Both the position numbers and the translations under genes were made by a program. Below, piece after piece: positions 44,328-53,689 of a DNA stretch of 64,000 nt. The DNA lies in assembly GCA_043228905.1 (NCBI GenBank), contig JBHGNT010000007.1, forward strand, positions 15,810,001 through 15,874,000. The letters run 5' to 3'. Position 1 is the stretch's first letter; each line of letters begins with the position of its first letter. This stretch comes from Azolla caroliniana (Eukaryota; Polypodiophyta). The notes under the pieces were generated by a model. It searched no databases, was not told where the DNA came from, and saw only the letters and a list, made by a program, of their open reading frames with translations.

Positions 44328-47300
44328 CTAAATAGTATTTCGCTCCACTACGTCTGGGCCCCTTGACCGAGTAACTGCTCTTGTTCCCGATTGTGGCCCC
44401 TTCTTCAGCCTTTTTTTGGTCGGTTTCCCTTTTAGCCTTGCTTCTTTCACCCAATGCGCAAGTGTGTCCTCCTCCGACAACCTTCCCATCACCTCAGCAG
44501 CTAATTGCACATCAGCCGTTTCTTGAACTAGCTTTTCAAGTATAGAGGGATCTATTTGGACATTTTCAGTAGTTGGGCTCGGTGGGGTGGAATCAAGGTC
44601 TTGAGATTCGAAGAAATGTTGCATCAAGTGTTCATAAACACTGTTGTTGTGAACCTCAGTTTTACATGTTGTTTCCACTATTTCATGGCATTTCACATCG
44701 TTGCCTAATTCAGTACACTGTTCCAAAAGAATAGGGTGGAGCTGATCTGATGGAGATGTGATAGCAGGACTCTTACTTTCAACCACGTTGGCAGTAGTAT
44801 CCTCATCTGTTGCAGTGTCATCAGCACCAGACACATCATGTGCCGTCCTTAATCCACAAGATTCTACAATAACATGGCAGCTATTTAGGATAGCTAATTA
44901 GCTACTTTACTAAACTATGGTAGAAGCTAGGATAGCTAATTAGCTAGTACGATAGCTAATTAGCTAGTATGATAGCTAATTAGCTAGTACGATAGCTAAT
45001 TAGCTACTTTACTCAACTATGGTAGTAGCTATGGTAGCTAATTAGCTACTTTACTCAACTATGGTAGTAGCTAGGATAGCTAATTAATTAGCTACTTTAC
45101 TCAACTATGGTAGTAGCTAGGATAGCTAATTAATTAGCTACTTTACTCAACTATGGTAGTAGCTAGGATAGCTAATTAGCTACTTTACTCAACGATGGTA
45201 GTAGCTAGGATAGCTAATTAGCTACTTTACTCAACTATGGTAGTAGCTAGGATAGCTAATTAGCTACTTTACTCAACTATGGTAGTAGCTAGGATAGCTA
45301 ATTAGCTACTTTACTAACTCTGGTAGTAGCTAGGATAGCTAGTTAGCTACTTTACTAACTATGGTAGTAGCTAGGATAGCTAATTAGCTACTAGGATAGC
45401 TAATTAGCTACAATGATAGCTAATTAGCTACTTTCTCAACTATGTAGTAGCTAGGATAGCTTATTAGCTACTAGGATAGCTAATTAGCTGCCAGTAGCTA
45501 ATTAGCTACTAGGATAGCTTATTAGCTACTTACACAACTATGGCAGTAGCTAATTCGCTACTATGATAGCTAATTAGCTAGTAGGATAGCTAATTAGCTA
45601 CTAGGATAGCTAATTAGCTAGTAGGATAGATAATTAGTTGCCAGTAGCTAATTAGCTTTTTTACACAACTATTGTACTAGCTAATTAGCTAGTACCATAG
45701 CTAATTAGCTACTAGGATAGCTAATTAGTTGCTAGGAGCTAATTAGCTACTAGGATAGCTTATTAGCTACTTTACACAACTATGGCAGTAGCTAATTAGC
45801 TAGTAGGATAGCTAATTAGCTACTAGGATAGCTAATTAGTTGCCCGTAGCTAATTAGCTAGTAGCATAGCTAATTAGCTTTTTTACACAACTATGGTACT
45901 AGCTAATTAGCTAGTACCATAGCTAATTAGGTACTAAGATAGCTAATTAGCTGCCAGTAGCTAATTAGCTAGTAGGATAGCTAATTAGAAAAGACTAAGC
46001 TTATTAGCTACAGTATGGTATACCTGTTAGTTTTCTCCACTCATTTGGTAGAGCTGTACTGCAATCTCCCAAACAGAATGCAGCAATTCGACAGGCATGC
46101 TCAAAACAAAGCAGATGGTATGTGTGGTTGCATGGTTGTAGGTGAACCAACAAAGACGCAATTTTGTCCTCCACACCCAACCCGCAAGCGATGCAACGTG
46201 CTTGAACTGTCAATAAATCATTTTCTGGTTCTGCTTCATTTGGTAAGGGAGCAAGAATGTTCAGGTCCAAATCCTGTTTGGTCCTTACCATTTCCTCCAC
46301 AAAATGTAGCTGCTTCTTAAGGCAGCTAACTCCCTGTTCTTGATGAATGTATTGTTCCTTCAACGCAACAGAAAAATTTACCGATTAATTATTCCTGTTG
46401 TTGAAAGATACACCAACTTTGGTCAGGAATCGTTAACTTACTTGAAGCTTATCCAAATTGTAATTTGTAACAGTATTTACACCTAGAAGGTCCAGGTTCA
46501 TTGAAAGAACCTGGATCTCTATTTCCAGTTGTATTTTACGATGGGGATCCAGTGGCCCCTCTAATTCAAGCTCCTATTGTGGAACCTATTCCAGATAATG
46601 CTTGATTAGCACATTTTACCCTTAAAGTTAATCACATACCAGCAAAACAATAGTTACCTGAATCTTATTTCTAATCGTTGTAACAGCGGAAGCAACTTTG
46701 CTCTCCATTGTAGAAGCCATTGTGGCTTTCTCTAAATCAGTCTCAAAAAATGCCAATGTCTCACAGGCTTCATGGAAATTTTTTTGCATATAGCTAACCA
46801 ATGTCTCACCTGTATCATTGACATTGGCTTTCCTTGGGTGTCGGTGTGGTGTATGCCCCTGGTCTTGCTGGGAGTCGGCAGTTGCATCAACAACTGCCAT
46901 GCTCCAAAATCTGTCTATTTTTTGTGCCAAGGTCCCCATCTTTCGGCATCTTTTTACCGATGCCTCACCATAGACTGCCCAAGCTACCCTATACATTTCA
47001 GGGTCTCTAGATTCCTTCGTTGTTTTGCAATACTCATATGCAAATGCTCTAGAAAATGAAACTGACAACTCATTGTTGACTGGGATCTCCTGATGAACTT
47101 TCTGGTGCAGTCTCATGCAGTCATCGTACAAGTCGGCTCGTACATGCTTCAGCTTGACCTTGCCTTTGACTCTAGGCACTGTATATACTGTCATCCAGTC
47201 TACATCACTGATCAATTTATCACTTAGGACAGCAGGGTCAACACCCTCGAGTGACAGACCATTGGTGTTGTGGAAGTCCTCCTTTGTCTTGCAAAATTTT

Positions 47301-48005
47301 GCGAAGTTTAGCACTCTAGTATATGGAGGAACGAGCCATCTGAAATATCATTTCAGAAATCAGAAATAGTGCAAAATCAGAATATGTGAGAATCAGAAAC
47401 CCCAATCAACAACAACAAAAATGGTGCAAAATCTTTAACTTAGCAAATCATAAACCCTAATCATAATTGGTATTCAGAAATTTGAAATCAGAAACCCTAA
47501 TCAAAATCTGTAATCAGAAACCCTAATCAAAATTTGTAATCAGAAGTTTGTAACCAGAAACCTTATTCAGAAATTCTAATCAGAAATTTATAATCAAAAA
47601 CCCTAATCAGAAATTTCAATCAGAAACCCTAATCAGAAATTTCAATCACAAACCCTAATCAGAAATCCTAAACAGAAATTTATAAACAAAAACCCTATTC
47701 AGAAATTCTAATCTGTAATCAAAATTTGTAACCAGAAACCCTATTCAGAAATTCTAATCAGAAATTTATAATAAAAAACCCTAATCAGAAATTTCAATCA
47801 CAAACCCTAATCAGAAATTTCAATCACAAACCCTAATCAGAAATTTCAATCACAAACCCTAATTAGAAATTCTAATCAGAAATTTATAAACAAAAACCCT
47901 AATCAGAAATTTCAATCAGAAACCCCAATCATCACTAAAGACAGGATTAAACACAAAAAAAGTAATATAAACACACCTGTTGCTACTCCCCGATTTGCGA
48001 GACAT
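44328..48005 (-). CDS. Five-exon transposon gene, 570 aa, RING-like zinc cluster
   Basis: Exons, in order: 48005-47977, 47339-46658, 46573-46442, 46357-46024, 44863-44328. All four junctions are GT-AG, the phases agree and the sum is 1713 nt with no internal stop. The protein starts MSRKSGSSNRWLVPPYTRVL. It has an uncharacterised domain (about 1-170), a helical region (FETDLEKATMASTMESKV), a Cys/His cluster at residues 336-380 (CIAC, then CNHTYHLLC, then CLGDC) like a RING finger with unusual last spacing, and an acidic segment ending in a basic tail (KKRLKKGPQSGTRAVTRSR). It probably acts in the nucleus. Function is unknown; a ubiquitin-ligase or DNA-binding cofactor is possible. The unbroken structure suggests recent selection or recent arrival. 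Confidence 0.75.
44864..46023 (-). repeat. Intron 4 made of TAGCTAATTAGCTA palindromic repeats
   Basis: The intron (minus strand GTATACC... to ...TTGTAG) is almost entirely repeat. Units of about 42-46 bp ('gctactttactcaactatgg' plus 'tagtagctaggatagctaat') dominate 44920-45400, and shorter 20-22 bp units 45400-46000. The same palindrome fills the intron of the transposase on the opposite strand. Confidence 0.9.
47390..47945 (-). repeat. Intron 1 tandem repeat with AAACCCTAA
   Basis: About twenty units of the kind CAGAAACCCTAATCAGAAAT with variable spacers fill the first intron of the 570-aa gene. AAACCCTAA contains the plant telomere heptamer AAACCCT, but spacing is not telomeric. Confidence 0.8.
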
Positions 48006-48459
48006 CCTTGTATGGGACTCCAAGGACTTCGCCCTATTCGATTTTGGGGAAATATGAATCGACACCAAAGTTCAGACAGTAGTCAAAAAGAAAAAACAAA
48101 TGTTTGGGGTTTCTGTAACTGAAACATACCTGGACGATGATCGAGCGGGTTCTGTGTTGTAGCTCTCAATCTACAATGTCGATTTTTTGCTGTTGCGAGA
48201 GCTACGTCTGCGTTCGTGCTCTGAGTACTCCATCTGCGTTCAAAATCAGACTTAGGCTAAACAGGAAATTGATGACATTGAAGTCGACCTTAGATGATGG
48301 TGTTATTCCCCAAGTTCCACTACGTCTGAAACAGAAGTTCAAATATTTGAGTTTTTTCATAAATTAGTTTTTCAAATATTTGATTTTCCCACAAAAAAGA
48401 CTAGCTAAACAAATAGCTAATTAGCTATGGCCATTTTAGTAGCTAATTAGCTATAATAG

Positions 48460-48483
48460 TGTTTCCACTCGCATGCTTTTACC
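48460..48483 (-). repeat. Right terminal inverted repeat
   Basis: It is the reverse complement of 38068-38091 with one mismatch. Two TAGCTAATTAGCTA palindromes lie directly inside (48414-48427 and 48440-48453). Confidence 0.9.
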
Positions 48484-48637
48484 TAGGAGCAATCGAACGA
48501 AGATCGCGGTGATGCGGAAAGTGAAGAGAGTGGATTAGAACTCATAGTCGACTTAAGGGGAGAATCGGAGGAAGCTTCGGATGAAGGTGAATAGCAAGCA
48601 TCGGGGACATCGGCACATACCGGAGGATGTGCAGGTT

Positions 48638-48650
48638 AGGAGGGGGCGAG
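48638..48650 (+). other. Gypsy polypurine tract
   Basis: AGGAGGGGGCGAG abuts the 3' LTR start at 48651. Confidence 0.85.
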
Positions 48651-49511
48651 TGTCGTAGTGTAATTCACACACTACGTGAAAAATTACATTTTTTGTCTCT
48701 CCGGATAGGGCATGGAGTACCCGGTGAGAACCGGAAGAAGGAACCGGTAAGGAGACCCGTCAAAGAGCCGGATGAAGAAGTCCGGTGAGAGTCGGTGAGA
48801 AACGGACGAAGAGATCAGTAAGGAGTTCCCGGCAAGAACCGGACAAAGAAAACTAGCAAGCACCGGATGAAGCAGAACCGGAAAGATCCGGATGAAGAGA
48901 CATATTTGTAAATAGAAGAAAGTATAAAAATATATATTACATGCATAGGGCAAGATTCGAACCTTGCACCTCCATGTTAATAATTTTAAGCCTTATCATT
49001 ATACTAGCGTATTATGAATTTTAAAGTTATACTAAACTTTATCCCATGTAAAATTTCTAGACATGCATGGTACAAAAAGTTATTCATGCATAGACACTCG
49101 AATAAAAAGAAAAGATGAGATAGAAAGCTAATCATGCACATGTAGTGTGCATGAAAACTAAAAATAGGAAAAGCATGATGCTTGCATGTAATAAACTTAG
49201 ACTCTTCCAACACTATATAAGGAAGAGAGAAATATGTATAGAGGTTGTTGATTATTTTCCAAGGATTTTGATCAATCTAATATATTCGTGGGATTCACGA
49301 TTTTTTTCCATCTATTTCTCTCTTACATTCTAAGTATCAATTAATACACTATACTCGTGGGATTCACGAGTTTCTTTTCTTCTTTCAAATATTTCTCTTT
49401 CTTGCAATCAATTCATAAGGAGCCTTATCTCATATTCTTCTTTCTCCTAGTCCAAAACCTCAGCGGTTCCCACCCGACTCACACAACGATCCGGAGCCGA
49501 AAGGCACGACA
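48651..49511 (+). repeat. Gypsy 3' LTR
   Basis: An 861-bp partner of 31729-32636 with several indels in the CCGG-rich part. The antisense tRNA-like module here has a near-consensus B box (GGTTCGAATCT, reverse complement of about 48953-48963) and an A-box-like stretch near 48988-49006. Confidence 0.95.
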
Positions 49512-50341
49512 CCGACATGTCCAATGGGGTGAGTGATATCATCTCTGGTCTCGACATAGCCAGGTCGATCCGTCTCTCATAGGTCTCGGACCTATTCTTG
49601 ATGAAACTTCATATGGTTGGATGCATCGGAGTCAACAAACCATACATCTTCCGAATTAGAGATGTTGGTCGGGCCGAAGGCCGACATAGAGTTCGCTCTA
49701 TGTCTCATTGCAAACAATCCACCATAGTCGTTGTATTCGGAGTTGGTGGCATAATTGGTGAGTTGTCAGCTTCTAGAAACCGACTCACTCTTCTTCTTTC
49801 GACACTCCTCTTCATGGTCGCTGATTTTGCCACAATATCTATAGTTGATGAGGTTGTTTTGTCAGCTTGGTCCGGCATGGAAGTTCCCCCTTCTTTTGAA
49901 CATTCCTCTTGAGTTTCCACCGTCTTGCCGGTAATGGGATTTGTTTTCATAGGTCAAACCTACTCCACCTCATCCTTCCGAATCAGCTCCTTCTTGCACA
50001 ACCACATCCTCTTCTTATGTCTGAGTGTGTGTAGAGCATGTGGCCTTCTGAGGCATTGCTCTTCGTTCAAACATGATTTTCTTCAACCAATAACATTGAT
50101 TGAAGATCAAAGGAAGAGGGCAGATTCTCTCTTGCTAGAACGACGGTTCTCATTGCTCCGAATCGTGGTGCAAGGTTGCCTAGGCATATTTGCACCATTT
50201 CATCATCTTCCACATTGACGCTTATTGAGCCGAGTAGATCACAAAGCTTCTTCATCTTCACGGTGTAGCTTGTGATGGACATGCCCCTTTGTTGGACATT
50301 GTTCAACTACCAACGCCAACTACCAATGCCCTCTCATACCA
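49512..50341 (-). pseudogene. Copia gag, zinc knuckle region and protease start (broken)
   Basis: The minus-strand Gag at 50067-50306 reads RGMSITSYTVKMKKLCDLLG and SVNVEDDEMVQICLGNLAPRF, typical UBN2. Next come a charged linker (49705-49950), the remains of the protease start (DASNHMKFHQE) and PEMISLTPLD. The sequence continues on the other side of the gypsy at 31728. The primer-like site TGGTATGAGAG is at about 50331-50341. Confidence 0.8.
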
Positions 50342-50737
50342 TGTAAATAATTAGCTAGAGTAATTATGTTAACCAGATAGGTTATGTGTGTGTGTGTGTG
50401 TGTGTGTGAAGATACACAAGATAGATAGAAGATTGATACAAGGTAAAAGACTCAAATGTATATTAACATGGAATAAGAGAATAAAATAGAGAAACAACGA
50501 AGTACCAGGTACTTTATATAAAGCCACCCTCTCTGTACATTCTCTCATTACAACACCCACACTCTCTCTAGAAATTATAGAAGCTCATGTTTCCTGGGGA
50601 ATGTGGAAACTCATTAGTTATGTGTCATAGAACACATAGTTAATGTTGGAGAGTAGTGGTAACCTTTGACCTTTAACTACTCATACATTCTCAAAAGGTG
50701 TTCACACATTAAACTGGGTTGAGTTGGATTCTCAACA
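50342..50737 (-). repeat. Copia 5' LTR
   Basis: Its minus-strand start is TGTTGAGAATCCAACTCAAC (50737) and its end TTATTTACA (50342), directly beside the primer site. A (TG)n run lies at about 50383-50408. Confidence 0.8.
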
Positions 50738-51290
50738 AAGTTCTACTCATGAACTTATCTTCTCCATTTTTCCTTTTCTTTTTCTTCTTCGCCTGAAAAA
50801 CATGAGGTCTTAGGGTTTTATTTTCTTCTTCTTCATGAATTTTAGGGTTCTTCATTCTTGTTTTTCTTCTGAAAATTATCACCGTTGTAAACATTTACCC
50901 CAAAATCTTGTAAACCCTATTTTATAAGGGAATTTCTTTCTTAATCCAACGATTTGAGCCTACAAACTAGTGAATCTACACTTAATGGGTTAACAACATA
51001 TTTCAATCTTAACCTCTCATATATATATTTGTTCACCTTTTACTTCCCTTCAACTCTGCTTTACCTTCGACTGTACTTTGCCTTCGACTCTAGCAGTTCA
51101 AACATGCCTTACCTTCAACTCTACCTTAGCTTCGAATCTACCTAAAATTCTACTCTAACATACCTTCGACTCTGGAGAACGTTCCACTCTAACAAGCCTT
51201 TGGGTCTGAAGAGCCTTTGAGTTTGAAGATTTTTCAATTCTAGTGACCTTTCGACTCTTGAGAGCTTTCAACTTTGAAGAGCCTTCTATT
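50738..51290. repeat. AT-rich stretch and degenerate 'ccttcgactct' tandem repeat
   Basis: 50738-51030 shows no gene. From about 51040 to 51290, units like TACCTTCGACTCT repeat with drift. Confidence 0.55.
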
Positions 51291-51534
51291 CACCCATCAT
51301 CTTCAGTTCAAGTTCCCAGTGGTCCTGCTCAGATTTCAAATGCACACATGTAACTTTGCAACAATGTATCTGGAAATTTCCTTGTAGTTTGAAGCCTATG
51401 CCAAAAGGCAACAACCTTACTAGTTCTCGACAGACACAAATAATGTTCGTACTATCTGCCATGGGATAGATCTCAAATGAGACTCCCATCAGCCAATCGA
51501 TATGTTGTGGTATGCATGTGTGCCTTTGTGCCAC
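51286..51534 (-). other. Unrecognised 82-codon open stretch
   Basis: The translation (HIDWLMGVSFEIYPMAD, LVRLLPFGIGFKLQGNFQIH, WELELKMMGE) looks protein-like rather than random, but I cannot name it. It could be a captured exon at the edge of the foldback element that begins near 51498. Confidence 0.3.
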
Positions 51535-52366
51535 TCTTTTCGCACACCCTTTTTAGGATGCTTTTCCTCTTCTTTTGAACTGATTTGATTTGAACTTGCT
51601 TCTTACATCTTACTCAATTTGTATGAACTATAAATTGAGTAAGAAGTAAGAAGCTAAGAAGGTTGGTTTTGATCTCTTATGTGCATGTCACATATTGGTG
51701 TAGATGACGGGCACCAGTTCCCCACGTCCAAGTATTCACCTCTTCCCCCTCACCTTAGGTTGCCCACTAACTTCTTGTCCCACGAGTTTCTCTGATCCCC
51801 TTCCTACACGATAGCCCTCTTGTACACCACCTCAACCAAGTCTAGGTGGGCCTCCGTCCACAAGAGAAATTGATCTTTATCCACCAAGTTGTAGCTCGTA
51901 CACGATAGCCGTCTTCTCCCCCACCTCAGCCAAGACCAAGTGGCCCTCAATCCAGAGGAGCGATTGATCTTTATCCACCGATTGCTAACTCGTTTTCCTT
52001 CACTAGCCTCGTCCAACTATCAGGGCCAACAGTTCCATGGGGATGTCCTCAACGTCGTTGTAGCTCAACTCGGTGCCCAACAGATGTTTCTGTCCCCATA
52101 CTATCCTCAGACAAAAGACCTCACCGAACGCCTCAACAAGACCCTCAAGCAAGACTATCAATATGTGAAATGCACATAAGATATCAAAACCAGCCTAGTT
52201 AGCTTCTTACATCTTACCCAATTTATAGTTTATACAAAGGTACACATTTCGGTTGGCTTAGCTAAAAAGGGTGTGCTAAAAGGGTGGGTCGGGTTAGGTA
52301 CATGCATCCTAACAAGGGTGTGCGAAAAGGGTGGCACAAAGGCACACATGCACACCACAATATGTA
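51498..52366. mobile_element. Foldback/MITE-like element with captured integrase scrap
   Basis: The outer arms 51498-51560 and 52310-52366 are inverted copies ('gcatgtgtgcctttgtgcca', 'cttttcgcacaccctt'). The inner arms 51627-51705 and 52158-52232 are also inverted copies over about 75 bp ('actataaattg', 'gtaagaagcta', 'tggttttgat', 'cttatgtgcat'). Between them lies a gypsy integrase fragment and a local duplication of about 100 bp (51810-51960). A further inverted copy of the inner arm (51600-51625) makes a hairpin. I cannot define a target duplication. Confidence 0.6.
51940..52180 (+). pseudogene. Gypsy integrase fragment inside foldback element
   Basis: Residues FHGDVLNVVVAQLGAQQMFLSPYYPQTKDLTERLNKTLKQD match the last part of a gypsy DDE core (YHPQTDGxxERxN motif). 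Neither the rest of integrase nor any LTR accompanies it. Confidence 0.75.
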
Positions 52367-52419
52367 CCATCATTGTCCTCAAGTCATTTAAGGGAACTGA
52401 TTTGATATGATTTGATATG

Positions 52420-52724
52420 ATCTATTTGGCTCTATCTATAGGTTTCTATAGAATAGCCTAGAGATTTCCATAATGTTCTAGGCCTAGAATATTCTAGGAT
52501 TTTCTAGAATATTTCTAGAATTGTCTAGAATGTTCTAGGCCTAGAATATTCTAGGATGTTCTAGAAAGTTCCACAAGTTTCTTTAATACAATAATCACTA
52601 TGAAAAGTAGCCTTTATCATTTCACGTCCTCATAGGTTACCTTAATGGTTAGGCTTCGAGTTTTGTAATACGAAGTCTTGGGTTCAAGTCTAGGTGAAGC
52701 ATAATGTTCACGGATTTATGACAA
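52420..52724 (-). repeat. Chromovirus-type LTR inside a copia gag
   Basis: It has the same build as 1-265: TTCTAGAA-rich heat-shock-like block (52465-52572), then an A-box-like TTAATGGTTAGGC, a B box (GGGTTCAAGTCT, about 52681-52692) and an end ATGACA at about 52724. It interrupts the copia Gag just after KEAWGN, so it is probably a solo LTR of a related family. Its left end is approximate. Confidence 0.6.
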
Positions 52725-53125
52725 TTCCCCCACGCCTCTTTTGGCATTTTGGCCTCTCGAATGTAGCCGAGCACGTGATCATGGACGCATGATGCAAGGG
52801 AGTACAACACCCGACTCACTGCTTGCTCCCAAGCTAGATGTTCGACATGTGCCAGGTTGGGTAGATTTTCGTTTGCGCCTTCGACATAACTCCAATAGCC
52901 TTGTCCCACAAGGTATTGGTGCATCTTGTACTCCCAAGATGCGAATTGTTTCTGTCGAGTTTCTCTATAGGAAAATCATTCCTCATCTGAGTGTTTATGT
53001 CGATCTTCTTCTTCTGTTTATTTGAATTGTGAAGGTGGTTGCTACAACGATCAATCGGTTCTCTGTGAACACGGGATTAGACACAAAACACGCGAAGGCA
53101 ATGGGCTTGGATCAAGCTACCAATC
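52725..53125 (-). pseudogene. Copia gag N-terminus (broken)
   Basis: The minus strand starts MRNDFPIEKLDRNN (about 53000), shifts frame, and continues YLVGQGYWSYVEGANENLP, LAHVEHLAWEQAVSRVLYSL and AKMPKEAWGN. These are typical copia Gag motifs. It is truncated by the LTR at 52420-52724. A primer-like TGGTATCATAGCG (53125-53137) precedes it. Confidence 0.75.
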
Positions 53126-53137
53126 GCTATGATACCA

Positions 53138-53500
53138 TATAAAGAATCAGTGATAATTTTGTGCAACGGAAGAGATGTGTGTGTGTGTGTGTGTGTGTGA
53201 CATGGAGAGAGAGAGAGAGAGAGAGAGAGAACACAAGAAAATACAAAAAAATAGAAAATTGTATTAACACTAACAAGAATGAGCCAATAGTTACAAAGAG
53301 AGGGAGAAGGTGCTTCTGTAGTCACCTTCTCTGTAAGTTCTCTCACTGAAGCGGCCCCTTGAGAATGGGGTTGAGCCTTAACTACTTAAAGCCTATGTGT
53401 CCTAGGATATTAACTTCTATGACACACTAGTTACTATACAAGGAGGGGGGGTGTTCACACACTTGAGTGTCCTAGAGTGTGTTTAGTTTGATTCTCAACA
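53138..53500 (-). repeat. Copia 5' LTR with partial duplication
   Basis: Its minus-strand start is TGTTGAGAATCAAACTAAAC (53500). It contains (GT)n (about 53176-53200) and (GA)n (about 53205-53231). About 100 bp around its start is duplicated at 53560-53665. Confidence 0.7.
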
Positions 53501-53689
53501 ATTCTCTTCAAAACCCTTTGGTTATTTGATGTAGATCTCTTACAAGGAGGTGGGGTGTTCACACATTTGAGTGTCCCTAGAGTGTGTTCCCACACACACG
53601 AAGTTGAGTTTGATTCTCAATAATTCTCTTCAAAACCCTTTCGTTATTTAATGTAGATCTCTTTCATTAAGTCCTCATGCAATTAAGCG

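Larger units (their letters stand above)
38068..48483. mobile_element. 10.4-kb DNA transposon with transposase and two accessory genes
   Basis: Inverted ends 38068-38091 and 48460-48483 share AAAGCATGCGAGTGGAAACA preceded by GGTR. They interrupt the gypsy pol tail. AGGAG stands beside both ends (38063-38067; 48485-48489 after one extra T), so the target duplication is probably 5-6 bp. Inside are a plus-strand transposase gene (39476-42754) and two minus-strand genes (43103-44104 and 44328-48005) meeting it tail to tail. TAGCTAATTAGCTA palindromes occur inside both ends and in two introns. I recall similar transposase motifs only in uncharacterised eukaryotic proteins and cannot assign a named superfamily. 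Confidence 0.88.
31729..49511 (+). mobile_element. Ty3/gypsy element, split by a 10.4-kb DNA transposon
   Basis: The LTRs at 31729-32636 and 48651-49511 begin TGTCGT and end ACGACA; target duplication CCGA is at 31725-31728 and 49512-49515. A primer site (32641-32656) and a polypurine tract (about 48638-48650) are present. The inside encodes gag, protease, RT, RNase H and integrase in that order, with about a dozen stops. The DNA transposon entered the acidic C-terminal tail of pol at 38068-48483. The LTRs differ by several indels, so this insertion is much older than the copia at 3527-8953. Confidence 0.93.
30090..50737 (-). mobile_element. Decayed Ty1/copia, split by the gypsy at 31729-49511
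   Basis: The two parts (30090-31728 and 49512-50737) join in one reading direction. DITHPIGHV from the right part continues as NVEFEKEDKQPCIKNVLHV on the left. The break carries the gypsy target duplication CCGA. The 5' LTR is at 50342-50737 with an initiator-Met-like primer site (TGGTATGAGAG) directly inside. The 3' end (RNase H and LTR) is lost at about 30090. Confidence 0.85.

Noticed and set aside
48137-48367. 76-codon plus-strand ORF near the right end of the DNA transposon
   Set aside because: It lies in the probable 5' leader of the minus-strand gene, is Cys/Ser-rich without recognisable motifs, and has no counterpart elsewhere in the window.
31729-49511. Endogenous pararetrovirus (caulimovirid)
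   Set aside because: There are LTRs, integrase, a target duplication and a polypurine tract, and no movement or coat protein order typical of pararetroviruses.
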